A stretch of 64,000 nt of DNA, from contig JAGYJW010000006.1 of assembly GCA_018401435.1 (NCBI GenBank), forward strand, positions 1-64,000, written 5' to 3'. Within the stretch, counting starts at the first letter, position 1. Every line of letters begins with the position of its first letter. The notes beneath the pieces are model-generated. The model was not told the DNA's origin, made no database searches, and saw only the letters and a program-made list of their open reading frames with translations. Both the position numbers and the translations under genes were made by a program. This stretch comes from Deltaproteobacteria bacterium. GTDB taxonomy: Bacteria > Myxococcota_A > UBA796 > UBA2385. This document shows, piece after piece, positions 48,540 through 57,061 of this stretch.

Positions 48540-49313
48540 ATGGCGGCGGTGGTCATTCTGGGCTCTGCCTTTGATCAGGGGGAGCCCTTTGGCCCTCTGG
48601 ACGCGGTTGCGGTGCCCACCCGGCGGGGGCCGGTCACCCTGCACCGGCGCCCCGGCCAGCCGGGCTGGCTGCTCTTTCGCCATGGCCGCCCCCACACCGC
48701 CTTGCCCCACCAGGTGGACTACCGGGCCCAGGCCCTGGCCCTGCGCGAGGTCGGCTGCCACGCCCTGCTGATCACCAGCAGCGTGGGGGTGCTGGACCCG
48801 GCCCTGCCGCTCTATGAGCCCCTGCTGGCGGGCGATCTGCTGATGCTGGACAACCGCCTGCCCGATGGGTCGGCCTGCACCCTCTTCGATGGGGACCAGC
48901 CCGGCCCGGGTCACCTGCTGGTGCAGGGGGGGCTCTTTGACGCCGCCTTGTCGGGCTGGTTGCGGCAGCGCCTGGGCTTGCGGGCCGAAGCCCCCACCTT
49001 TCTCTATGTGGGGGGCCCGCGCACGAAGACAGCGGCCGAGAACCGGCTGGCGGCCCGTCTGGGCGCCCAGGTGAACTCGATGACGGTGGGGCCCGAGGTG
49101 GTGCTGGCCAACGAGCTGGAGATCCCCGTGGCGGCCTTGCTGGTGGGCCACAAATACAGCCTGCCGGACGCGCCCGGCCCGCCCTCCGAAGGGGTCGCGG
49201 CCTCGCTGGAACGCTCCCGTGCCGCGACCGTCCGCGCGGTTGAAGTCTTCTTGAATGAAGCGCCTGCCTTCGTTTTCGGCAATACCATCTATCGCTTCTC
49301 CGACCATGGATGA
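48540..49313 (+). CDS. Purine nucleoside / methylthioadenosine phosphorylase family protein
   Basis: This 257-residue protein shows YRAQALALREVGCHALLITSSVG, LLAGDLLMLDNRL, FLYVGGPRTKTAAENRLAAR (substrate-binding Glu region) and VNSMTVGPEVVLANELEIPV. This order is typical of the MTA/purine nucleoside phosphorylase family, which splits a nucleoside with phosphate. GGPRTKTAAE replaces the usual GPRFET.AE, so specificity is uncertain. It overlaps the kinase gene by 8 bases. Confidence 0.8.
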   Translation: MAAVVILGSAFDQGEPFGPLDAVAVPTRRGPVTLHRRPGQPGWLLFRHGRPHTALPHQVDYRAQALALREVGCHALLITSSVGVLDPALPLYEPLLAGDLLMLDNRLPDGSACTLFDGDQPGPGHLLVQGGLFDAALSGWLRQRLGLRAEAPTFLYVGGPRTKTAAENRLAARLGAQVNSMTVGPEVVLANELEIPVAALLVGHKYSLPDAPGPPSEGVAASLERSRAATVRAVEVFLNEAPAFVFGNTIYRFSDHG

Positions 49314-50247
49314 GGCGGCGGCCCGGGCCCATGTGGCCGCGCGGCTGCGGGTTGCTGCCGGGCCCGCCACCCGCCTGACCGGCGGCAAGATCAACCACGT
49401 CTTTCGGGTCGCAGTGCCCGGCAGCAGCGTGGTGCTCAAGCACTCTCCGCCCCACCTGGCCAGCCTGCCGGCGGTGGCCCTGGATCCCATCCGGGCCGAC
49501 TTCGAGGCGCGGGCCCTGCGCTTTGCAGAGACGCGGGCGGACCGCCGGGTGCGCTGCCCCCGCCTGCTGGACCAGGTCGGCCCCACCCTCATCCTGGAGG
49601 ATCTGGGGGATGCGCCCGCCCTGGATGGCTGGCTGGCGGCGGGGGGAGATCCGGCCCTGGTGGCGCGCCTGGGCGCCTGGCTGCGGGGGCTGCACGCCGA
49701 TGCCACGGCCCCTCTCGACATCAACCGGGACATCCAGGCGGTGCGGCTCACTGTCCAGTATGCAGAAATCGGCCCGCTGCTGGCCCGGGCCGGTCATGCC
49801 GATGCGGCGGCCTTGGGGGCGGTCGCCCTTGCATTGGGTCGGCGCTTTCTGGGCGGCGGCCCGGTCTTCCTCATGGGCGACCTGTGGCCGCCTTCGGTGC
49901 GCGTCTCGGCAGAGGGCAGCCTGCAAGTCTTGGATTGGGAGATGAGCGGCCGGGGCCACCTTGCCCAGGATCTGGGCCACCTGCTGGCCCACCTGTGGAT
50001 GGGGGCAACGCGCCAGGGCCTGCCGGTTGCGGCCCAGGCGGCCTTTCTGCAGGGCTATGGGCCGCTGGACCCACAGGACGCGGCGCAGACCGCCGCTCAT
50101 TTCGCCTGCGAGCTGCTGGTGCGGGTGCTGGGCCCCTTTCAGGCGGGATCGCCCTATGACGGGCTGCCGGTGGCGCATCCCGCGGTGCAGGCGGCGGTGG
50201 CGGTGGCGGCGGCGGCCCTCAAGACGGGGCGGCTGCCTGCGCCCTGA
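49306..50247 (+). CDS. APH/MTR-kinase-like phosphotransferase
   Basis: This 313-residue protein-kinase-like-fold enzyme shows a nucleotide loop (RLTGGKINHVFRVAV), VVLKHSPP (the ATP-binding Lys) and LILEDLGDA. The catalytic region FLMGDLWPPSVRV and the metal-binding LDWEMSGRGHLAQDL follow. That resembles methylthioribose kinase or choline/aminoglycoside kinases. Together with the phosphorylase it could form a two-step nucleoside (MTA-like) salvage route; this is inference. The ATG at 49306 avoids a long overlap. Its last 14 codons recur at 57,062-57,102. Confidence 0.75.
   Translation: MDEAAARAHVAARLRVAAGPATRLTGGKINHVFRVAVPGSSVVLKHSPPHLASLPAVALDPIRADFEARALRFAETRADRRVRCPRLLDQVGPTLILEDLGDAPALDGWLAAGGDPALVARLGAWLRGLHADATAPLDINRDIQAVRLTVQYAEIGPLLARAGHADAAALGAVALALGRRFLGGGPVFLMGDLWPPSVRVSAEGSLQVLDWEMSGRGHLAQDLGHLLAHLWMGATRQGLPVAAQAAFLQGYGPLDPQDAAQTAAHFACELLVRVLGPFQAGSPYDGLPVAHPAVQAAVAVAAAALKTGRLPAP
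50207..50247 (+). repeat. Left copy of direct repeat bracketing the DGR block
   Basis: These 41 bases, the 3' end and stop codon of the kinase gene, recur at 57062-57102: 13 identical, 3 different, then 25 identical bases through the TGA. Sequences beyond the stop differ. This resembles an insertion at the 3' end of a gene with a copy of that end on the far side. Confidence 0.75.
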
Positions 50248-50353
50248 CGCATCCCCAAGAACAGTACGTGTATGCAGATCCTAACCTTCGTATTCCGCCT
50301 CCGTGCGATCTGTGCTATCCCTTGGTTTCTCGTCTTCCTCTCGGAGTCTCCTT

Positions 50354-51412
50354 ATGCTCGCGCTCTCGCTTCGTATTCCCTTCGCAGCGCTGATCCTCGC
50401 ATGGGCGTTGCCCGCCCACGCCGGCAAGAAGGTGCCGCCGCCCGAATTCGTGCCCCCCACCACCAACCTGCACCTGCGGGCAGCCTTCGACACGGATCCG
50501 TCGGTCTACCTGGGGCGCTTCCTGCCCGATGACGCCACGACCCCCGACGAGTCCGCCGCGCGCAAGACCGCCTGCAGCCAATATGTCAGCGTCCGCCAGG
50601 TGGGCGGCGGCGGCGTCGAATACGACGAGGTCTTTGAATCCAGCAGCGCGGCCGCCATGGGCCTGGGCATCCCCAAGACCGAGATCACCTTGGGCGGCAA
50701 GAGCGGCCAGTCGGCCAGCTTGCGCGCTAAGTACACGCTGACCACCAAGATGGTGGCCGACATCAGCGATCCGGTCGCCTTTGCATCCTGCTGCCGCCAG
50801 AGTCCCACCGAATGCACCGGCCGCTTCGTGGGCGAGTTCATCGAGGGTACGGGCAGCATCTGGGCCGCCAAGTCCTCCAGCGCCGAGGGCAGCGTGCTCA
50901 AGGCCTTGCAGGCGGTGGGCTTTGAGGTGGAGGCCCGAAATGGCGTCTCCTGGTCCCGCTCGCGAAGCTTCCCCCAGCCCGTCTACTTCGCCTTCCGGGT
51001 GACGGATGTGCCCCAGGTGGACTGCAAGGCCCTGGTGAACAACCCGCCCAAGTCCGACAAGGGCTGGTACTTCGGCGCCGTCAGCGAGCCGCTGCCCAGC
51101 GAGAAGATCGCCCGGGACGCGGCCATGTCCGGCGCGCGCGAACAGGCCGTGAAGTACCTGGGCGAGGCCATCGCCACCGGATCGGTGAGCACCACCGCCA
51201 TTGGCGGCAACGCCGGCGCCGCCACGGCCCGCTTCCAGGACGAGCAGTTCGTCCGGCGCGCCGCCGAGGGCATCGCCCGCTTCGTCAAGGACGAGCTGTC
51301 GTGCGTGGAACAGTCCCCCAGCGTGGACGGCCCCCGCTACACCGTCCGCACCCTGGCCTATATGCCGGCCACGGCGCTGGATGAGGCCGCGCGGGCCGCC
51401 CTCGGGAACTAG
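50354..51412 (+). CDS. Secreted protein of unknown function, first gene of the DGR block
   Basis: This 352-residue protein has a signal peptide (LRIPFAALILAWALPAHAG). The ATG at 50354 has GGAG eight bases upstream. The C-terminal half, with ARDAAMSGAREQAVKYLGEA and FVRRAAEGIARFVKDELSCVE, resembles LPP20-type envelope proteins. About 106 bases without a gene precede it, probably holding the promoter. Three bases separate it from the next gene, so it leads the operon that contains the caspase gene. Confidence 0.6.
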   Translation: MLALSLRIPFAALILAWALPAHAGKKVPPPEFVPPTTNLHLRAAFDTDPSVYLGRFLPDDATTPDESAARKTACSQYVSVRQVGGGGVEYDEVFESSSAAAMGLGIPKTEITLGGKSGQSASLRAKYTLTTKMVADISDPVAFASCCRQSPTECTGRFVGEFIEGTGSIWAAKSSSAEGSVLKALQAVGFEVEARNGVSWSRSRSFPQPVYFAFRVTDVPQVDCKALVNNPPKSDKGWYFGAVSEPLPSEKIARDAAMSGAREQAVKYLGEAIATGSVSTTAIGGNAGAATARFQDEQFVRRAAEGIARFVKDELSCVEQSPSVDGPRYTVRTLAYMPATALDEAARAALGN

Positions 51413-51415
51413 CCG

Positions 51416-52587
51416 ATGCCACCCTTGCTGCTGGCGCTGCTCCTTCAGCCCGCCTTCGGGTCGGGCTGGGTGGCTGTGGACGCCGCCGGCCAGTGCCAGC
51501 CCACCCACCCGGCGCGCCACCGCATCGAGGTGGTCCGCGACAGCTTCGGCCGACGCGAAGACCTGGCGGGCGTTGAAGACGCTGCCCGGGCCCGCGCGCG
51601 GGACGCCTTGCGCCAGAGCGCCTGCGCGGGGCGCTCGCCCGCTCAATGCGACGCCATCCTGGCCCAGGTGGGCATCGACGTGGCGGTGGACCTGGACCGG
51701 CGGGTGGTCTGTGCGGCAGCGCTGGTATCCAGCGGCGTGGTGGCCGATCCCGACCAGCATCAGGCCTACGCCGCATCTGTGCAACAGGCTGCGGCCAGGC
51801 TGGCCGGGGCTCTCCAGGGCGCCCCCGTCGGCCTGGTTGATGCACAATGGGAGAGCGGCTGCGGGGCGGGCGACGCGGGGGCGCGGCTGGCTGCGGGGCT
51901 GCGGGCCGGGCTGAGCGCCGCAGGCGCCACGGTGACCGAGGGCGCGGGCGATCGCGTGGTGGCCCGTTTTTCCCCTGGAGACCCCGTCACGGTCGAGCTG
52001 TGGCGCTACCCCAGCGGCGGATCGGGCGCGCTGGTCACCACCACCCAGCTCTCAGCCGACTGGCTGGGCCTCTATGGCGGCGCCGGCGACCAGTGTCACC
52101 ACTCGGGGGGGCTGGGCCTGAACGGTGGCCAGCGGCCGGGCGCCGGTGGGCTCACCGTGGCACTGGACCTGCCCATCGACGGCGCGCTGTGCCCGGGCGA
52201 GCAGGTTGAAGCTGCCGTGCGCCCCTCTTCTGCGGCCCAGGTTCAAGTCTGGAGCGTGGGCCGCACCGGCGAGGCCTGGCTCACCTGGTCTTCCGCCGAG
52301 TCGGCCGGCGGCCCCTTGGACCGCCGCGCCAGCCTCACCCTCGAAGCGGCCCATGTCCCGGCCCTGGGCGAGGAGCAGCTTCTGGTTGTCGCCGCGCCCC
52401 TGGCGTGTCGCTGCCGCCGGGGCAGGCGGGCTGCCGCGTCTCGTCGCTCTCGGCCCTGTCCGACCGGGCGGCCCTGGCGGTCGCCCCCTTCACCGTGCTG
52501 CCCGCCGGCCGCGGCCGCTGCCCCGCGGCCGCCGACGGCCCCGCCGTGTCCTGGGCCGACTACCAGTCTGCGCCGCCTTGCAAGTGA
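51416..52587 (+). CDS. Secreted DUF4384-like protein (frameshifted near the C-terminus)
   Basis: The protein has a short signal peptide (LLLALLLQPAFG) and then a variable region. A domain starting near LCPGEQVEAAVRPSSAAQVQ looks like DUF4384, which often accompanies caspase-like peptidases. At about 52,400-52,410 the frame breaks: the natural ending VSLPPGQAGCRVSSLSAL, reaching a stop at 52,587, is one frame over. The uncorrected frame runs on into the next gene as nonsense. The caspase gene starts 17 bases after the corrected stop. Confidence 0.6.
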
Positions 52588-52604
52588 ATCCACGGAGTCC
52601 CCTC

Positions 52605-54731
52605 ATGCTTCCACTCTTTTTCGCGAGCGCCTTGTCCCTGATGTCGCCGGTCCACGCCGCCGAGACGTGGCCCGCGCTTGGCGCCCCCGCCGCGACGTCG
52701 CGCGACGGCAGCAAGGACGCGGCGCTGGTGATCGCGATTGATGACTATGCCTTCGCCCAGGACATCCCGGGCGCCTTGGACAATGGCAGGGCCTGGGTGA
52801 GCTGGCTGAAGGACGGCCACGGCGTTCCGCTGGTGAAGCCGCTGTTCAACCAGCAGGCGGCGAAAGAGACGATGAAGGAAGAGGTGGCCAAAGTGGCTGC
52901 GCGCGTGCAGCCCGGCGGGCGGCTGTGGGTGGTGTATATCGGCCATGGCGCGCCATCGGAGGCGGGGGACGATGGGGTGCTGGTGGGCGTAGACGCGCAG
53001 CAGACGCCGTCGTCCTTGGAGGCGCGGGGGTTGAAGCGGGCGGAGCTGTTGGCGGCGGCCGAAGCCGCGATGCCGTCGGGCACGGAGGTGGTGCTGGTGC
53101 AGGACGCTTGTTTTAGCGGCAAGACCTCTCGGGGCGATCTGGCGCCTGGGATGGCGCCGCTGAAGACGGTGTCTGCGCGGCTGGGTCCGAAGGTGACGGT
53201 GCTGAGTGCGGCGCGCAGCGACGAGTACGCTGGCCCGCTCTCGGACGGCAAGCGTCCGGCTTTCAGCTACCTGGTGCTGGGCGCGCTTCGGGGGTGGGGG
53301 GACCGCAACGGCGACGGTCGGGTGAGCGCGCAAGAGGCGGTGGCCTATGCCGACGACGCGCTGGTTCAGACCACGACGGGTCGGTCGCAGACGCCCGAGC
53401 TGTCTGGGCCCGACGTGGCGCTGGGGCGATCGGGCAAGGAGCGGGCGCCGGACCTGACGGCGCTGGCGATGGCGGCGGTGTCTGCACCGGTGGCTTCGGT
53501 GGGTTCTGCGGGGCAGGTTCAGGTGGACCTGGGGGGCTCTGCGACGGATTTCGCGGCGCTGGCGGCGCAGGCGGCGGCTGCGGACGCGGCAGCGGCGGAC
53601 GCTTCTCAGAAGCGTGCCGCCGCCCAGGCGGCGCTGGACAAGGAGCGCCGAAAGCGCCTGGACGGGGCAGCTGCGGATGTGCAAGCGGCGGCCAAGCGCG
53701 ACTTTGCGTCGATCTCGAGCCTGCTGTCCAACCCGACAGAGAACAGCCGGAAGGTCCTTGAAGCGTGGCTGTCGCGCTATGACAAGGCGACGGTGACGAT
53801 TGACGGGGTGACCGAGTCGGTGTTGATCCCGGAGGTCGCGCGGGTTCAGCAGGCGATTGGCCGCATTGCGGTGTCGTCGTCGCCGTCGGGGTCGGCGAGT
53901 GGCGAATGGACGGGTCGCAGCGGCTACGGGATGGTGGGGATCCCGGCGGGCAGCTTCTTGATGGGGTCGCCGTCGTCAGAGTCGGGGCGCGACGCGGACG
54001 AGACCCAGCACCAGGTGACGCTGACGCGGGGCTTTTTGATGGGTAAGACGGAGGTGACGCAGGGTCTGTGGTCGTCGGTGATGGGGAGCAACCCGTCGGC
54101 CCCGGACTACAAGGGCGTGTCGCTGTTGGGAGACAGCCTTCCGGTGCAGAACGTGGACTGGTGCGATGCGGTGGCCTTTGCGAACAAGCTGTCGGCGAAG
54201 GACGGGTTGCGGGCAGCGTACACGGGTGTGGACCAGTGCAAGGTCAGCAAGGGGACAAGCGTGGCCTGGGACCGGTCCAGCGACGGCTACCGTCTGCCGA
54301 CGGAGGCGGAGTGGGAGTACGCGGCTCGGGCTGGGAAGACCGGGCCGTACGCAGGCGGGGTGTCGGAGGACGGGGCCTGCCGCATCGGAAATGTGGGAGA
54401 CGCCTCCGCCAAGTCGAAGTTTTCGGACTGGACGACATTCTCCTGCAACGATGGCGTGGTCGGTCTGGCCTCTGTTGGGCGCTACGCGGCGAACCCCTGG
54501 GGCCTGCACGACATGACGGGCAACGTGTGGGAGTGGTGTTGGGACAGGTATGCCGACTATAGTGGTACCAGCACCGATCCAGTCGGGCCCCAATCCGGCT
54601 CGTACCGGGTGGACCGCGGCGGGTCCTGGAGCGACGACCCGCGCTACGCGCGCGTGGCCTATCGCGGCAGGAACACGCCCGACTTCCGCTTCAGCAACCT
54701 CGGTCTTCGTCTTGTGAGGACGAACCCTTGA
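52605..54731 (+). CDS. DGR target: caspase-like peptidase (C14) fused to FGE/C-type-lectin-fold domain
   Basis: This 708-residue protein has a signal peptide, a caspase-like domain with His114 (YIGHGAP) and Cys169 (DACFSGK), and an Ala-rich helical linker (residues 300-350). A formylglycine-generating-enzyme-like domain follows (about 440-708: GMVGIPAGSFLMGS, GYRLPTEAEWEYAARAG, GNVWEWCWDRY, RGGSWS). The last 44 residues are the DGR variable region. Eleven of thirteen template Asn codons have changed (Tyr667, Asp670, Ser676, Asp677, Asp678, Tyr681, Tyr686, Gly688, Phe694, Phe696, Ser697). The FGE fold displays such residues as a ligand-binding surface. The ATG at 52605 has GGAG upstream. A diversified sensor coupled to a death-type protease is a plausible role. 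Confidence 0.92.
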   Translation: MLPLFFASALSLMSPVHAAETWPALGAPAATSRDGSKDAALVIAIDDYAFAQDIPGALDNGRAWVSWLKDGHGVPLVKPLFNQQAAKETMKEEVAKVAARVQPGGRLWVVYIGHGAPSEAGDDGVLVGVDAQQTPSSLEARGLKRAELLAAAEAAMPSGTEVVLVQDACFSGKTSRGDLAPGMAPLKTVSARLGPKVTVLSAARSDEYAGPLSDGKRPAFSYLVLGALRGWGDRNGDGRVSAQEAVAYADDALVQTTTGRSQTPELSGPDVALGRSGKERAPDLTALAMAAVSAPVASVGSAGQVQVDLGGSATDFAALAAQAAAADAAAADASQKRAAAQAALDKERRKRLDGAAADVQAAAKRDFASISSLLSNPTENSRKVLEAWLSRYDKATVTIDGVTESVLIPEVARVQQAIGRIAVSSSPSGSASGEWTGRSGYGMVGIPAGSFLMGSPSSESGRDADETQHQVTLTRGFLMGKTEVTQGLWSSVMGSNPSAPDYKGVSLLGDSLPVQNVDWCDAVAFANKLSAKDGLRAAYTGVDQCKVSKGTSVAWDRSSDGYRLPTEAEWEYAARAGKTGPYAGGVSEDGACRIGNVGDASAKSKFSDWTTFSCNDGVVGLASVGRYAANPWGLHDMTGNVWEWCWDRYADYSGTSTDPVGPQSGSYRVDRGGSWSDDPRYARVAYRGRNTPDFRFSNLGLRLVRTNP
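54597..54718 (+). repeat. DGR variable repeat (VR)
   Basis: These 122 bases at the 3' end of the target gene match the template repeat at 56767-56888 (constant offset 2170). There are 14 differences, all at positions where the template has A (seven A to G, seven A to T). The adenine-poor final 20 bases before 54,718 are identical and would act as the initiation-of-homing region. Confidence 0.95.
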
Positions 54732-54754
54732 CCCTTGAACCCTTGAACCCTTGA
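54724..54754 (+). repeat. CCCTTGA tandem repeats just after the VR
   Basis: CCCTTGA occurs four times, starting at 54725, 54732, 54740 and 54748; the target stop codon is inside the first copy. The repeats sit where many DGRs have a hairpin that stimulates homing. The remaining bases to 54,929 are GC-rich, with no gene seen. Confidence 0.7.
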
Positions 54755-54929
54755 TCTTTGCCGCCTCCGTCCAGCCCCGGCGCAGCCCGTCCGGGCCCCA
54801 AGGGCCAGGCTTGCCGGCCCGGGGCCAGGACAGGGCGGCGACGGGGCGGGTCTCAAGCGATACCGGTCGCCCTGCCACCCATCGGGTTCCGCGCGAAGCG
54901 CGGTCGCGAATTCTGCCCCGGAGACTCCA

Positions 54930-55427
54930 ATGCCTGTTCGCGTCTTCACCGTCTTGTTCGACCCCAGTCAGGGCCGTTTCGATGACGACGATCTGGTCGA
55001 GGCGCTGGACGGTTGCCGGGTCCTGAGCCTCAGCGACCACGCCTTCACGGTGGACGGCACGCCGGTGCTCGCCGTGACCGTGCGCTTCGACCTGCCGCCG
55101 CCGCCACCGGGCACCGCGTCAAGGCCAGAAGCCCCCCGGTCTCAACCCCAAGACGCCCTTGCCGACGTGGACAAGCAGCTCTTTGAGGCCCTGCGATCCT
55201 GGCGCAACGCCCGTGCCAAAAAAGACGGGCGCCCGGCCTACGTGCTCTTCACAAACGCCCAGCTCGTCGAGATTGCCACCCGCCGGCCGGGCACGAAGGC
55301 CGCGCTGCAGGCCATCGATGGCATCGGGGACGCGCGGGTCGAGGGCTATGGCGACGACGTGCTGGCAGTGGTCGCCAAGGTGCCGCGGGGCGCTGACTGG
55401 TCCGACGAGGCCACCTCCGATGGCTGA
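54930..55427 (+). CDS. DGR accessory protein with HRDC domain
   Basis: This is a 165-residue protein. The C-terminal half is an HRDC domain (LFEALRSWRNARAKKDGRPA, YVLFTNAQLVEIATRRPG, LQAIDGIGDARVEGYGDDVL), a nucleic-acid-binding module known from RecQ and from DGR accessory proteins. The N-terminal 60 residues (VFTVLFDPSQGRFDDDDLVE) also recur in such proteins. GGAG precedes the ATG. It overlaps the Avd-like gene by 8 bases, so it is probably co-translated with the DGR machinery. Confidence 0.85.
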   Translation: MPVRVFTVLFDPSQGRFDDDDLVEALDGCRVLSLSDHAFTVDGTPVLAVTVRFDLPPPPPGTASRPEAPRSQPQDALADVDKQLFEALRSWRNARAKKDGRPAYVLFTNAQLVEIATRRPGTKAALQAIDGIGDARVEGYGDDVLAVVAKVPRGADWSDEATSDG

Positions 55428-55773
55428 ACCCGCCGAGGCGCCCGTGCTCCTGGTTCACTGGGAGGAGACCGTCGGGCTCGTGCTCGACAAGACGGGCCGC
55501 TTCCCGAAGTCGGCCCGCTTCACTTTTGCCAGCCGCATCGATGCGCTCGTGCTCGACATTCTGGCGGTCCTGGTCCGGGCGCGCTGGGCACCTCGAAGCG
55601 ACAAGGGTCCGCTGCTCGCCGCGGCCGACGCACACCTGGCTGTCCTTCGTGTGCTGCTGCGGCTCGCGCACGAGCGCAGGCTGCTCGCGCGCCCGGGCTT
55701 CGAGCACCTCGTCTTGAGGTTCGACGAGGCCGGGCGCATGCTCGGCGGCTGGCGCCAGCAGGTGGTGGGGTGA
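55420..55773 (+). CDS. avd: Avd-like DGR accessory variability determinant
   Basis: This 117-residue, all-helical protein contains FPKSARFTFASRIDALVLDI and LRFDEAGRMLGGWRQQ. It matches the four-helix Avd/S23-like proteins that form a pentamer and bind the DGR reverse transcriptase and template RNA. The ATG at 55420 sits inside the end of the HRDC gene, and the stop overlaps the reverse transcriptase start (GTGA). Confidence 0.85.
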   Translation: MAEPAEAPVLLVHWEETVGLVLDKTGRFPKSARFTFASRIDALVLDILAVLVRARWAPRSDKGPLLAAADAHLAVLRVLLRLAHERRLLARPGFEHLVLRFDEAGRMLGGWRQQVVG

Positions 55774-56744
55774 GGCCCACCCTGGAAGCCGCGAGCAGCT
55801 TCGCCGCCCTGCGCGCGGCGGCGAAGAAGGCCGCGCGCGGACACCGCAAGAAGCCGGAGACAGCGGCCTTCCTCTGCGAGTTGGAGGCCGAGGTGATGCG
55901 CCTTCAGCGCGAGCTTCGTGCCGGCACCTACCGCCCTGGCCCCTTCCGCACCTTCCGCATCCGAGACCCCAAACCGCGCACCATCTCGGCCGCCCCCTTC
56001 CGGGACCGGGTGGTCCACCACGCGCTGTGTGCCGTGATGGAGCCCACCTTCGAGCAACTCGCAGACCCGGACTCCTTCGCCTGCCGGGCGGGCAAGGGGA
56101 ACCGGGCGGCGGTCTGGCGACTCCAACGGCTCACGCGAAGGTGGCCCTGGTACGCGAAGCTCGACGTGGAACGGTACTTCGAGACGGTTCCGCTCGACCG
56201 GCTCCTGACCCTCGTCGGCTCGCTCTTCGATGACCGTCCCTTGCTGGACGCCGTCGAGGTGGTGCTGCGCGCCGGCAGTGGCGACGATGGGCGCGGGCTG
56301 CCCATCGGCAACCTCACAAGCCAGCACTTCGCCAACTTGTACCTGGGAGAGCTCGACCGCTTCGCGCGGGCGCTCGAAGTGGGCGGGATGGTGCGGTATA
56401 TGGACGACATCATCTTGCTGGGGCCAGACAAGGCAGCGGCTCATGGCTGGGCTGCGGCCATGTCGGGACAGATGGCGGCGCTGGGACTGGCCGAGAAAGC
56501 TGCCGCCCGCCGGCTGGGGCCGGTTCACGTCGGCGTCCCCTTCCTGGGCTTCCGGGTGTGGCCCCACCGGGTACGGGTCGACCGGGCCGCGCGGCATCGG
56601 CTGCTCCAGAAGCTCCGCCGGCCGCCCTCGGACATCGCTGACACCGCGATGCAGGCCCGCCTGACCAGCCTCGTGGCTTGGGCGGCCCATGGCGACACCC
56701 GCGGCCTGCTGGGCTCGCTCGCGTCGGGGCCGGAGCCGCAGTAG
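55770..56744 (+). CDS. DGR reverse transcriptase
   Basis: This 324-residue reverse transcriptase has the catalytic YMDD at residues 210-213 and the DGR-typical motif GLPIGNLTSQHFANLYL (SQ in place of the SP of other groups). It also has AAPFRDRVVHHALC, KLDVERYFETV and VPFLGFRVWPH. It copies the downstream template RNA with adenine-specific errors. The start is GTG at 55770. The template repeat lies 22 bases after its stop. Confidence 0.95.
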   Translation: MRPTLEAASSFAALRAAAKKAARGHRKKPETAAFLCELEAEVMRLQRELRAGTYRPGPFRTFRIRDPKPRTISAAPFRDRVVHHALCAVMEPTFEQLADPDSFACRAGKGNRAAVWRLQRLTRRWPWYAKLDVERYFETVPLDRLLTLVGSLFDDRPLLDAVEVVLRAGSGDDGRGLPIGNLTSQHFANLYLGELDRFARALEVGGMVRYMDDIILLGPDKAAAHGWAAAMSGQMAALGLAEKAAARRLGPVHVGVPFLGFRVWPHRVRVDRAARHRLLQKLRRPPSDIADTAMQARLTSLVAWAAHGDTRGLLGSLASGPEPQ

Positions 56745-56766
56745 AGAGCAGGCGGCTACCGGAGGA

Positions 56767-56888
56767 GGCTCGAACCGGGTGAACCGCGGCGGGTCCTGGA
56801 ACAACAACCCGCGCAACGCGCGCGTGGCCAATCGCAACAGGAACACGCCCGACAACCGCAACAACAACCTCGGTCTTCGTCTTGTGAG
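56767..56888 (+). repeat. DGR template repeat (TR)
   Basis: This 122-base sequence is rich in AAC codons when read in the target frame (thirteen Asn codons) and matches the VR except at 14 adenines. It lies downstream of the reverse transcriptase, an order known in some DGRs. It has no start or stop of its own. Confidence 0.95.
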
Positions 56889-56896
56889 CACAGCTC

Positions 56897-56916
56897 GGCC
56901 CGCGTCTTCGCGGGCC
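56897..56916 (+). terminator. Perfect hairpin after the template repeat
   Basis: GGCCCGCG and CGCGGGCC form eight G/C-rich pairs around a TCTT loop, starting nine bases after the end of the TR. There is no T-run. It may end or stabilise the template RNA, or act as an RNA element bound by Avd and the reverse transcriptase. Confidence 0.55.
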
Positions 56917-57061
56917 ACGGCCAAAGCCCGGTCGCCGCCCGCCTGGTGTGGGGTCGGCCGGCCCGCGCCAGGGACCTGTCCATGCTCCGGGTGCCCGCGC
57001 GCACAGCCTCGCTTTGGCGGGGTCGCGCCGAACAGCCCACCGCCGCCGCCGCGACTGACCT

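Noticed and set aside
51416..52741. DUF4384-like protein extended to 441 residues
   Set aside because: After about residue 330 the frame turns into Arg/Pro-rich nonsense and overlaps the caspase gene; the natural C-terminus is in the neighbouring frame and stops at 52,587.
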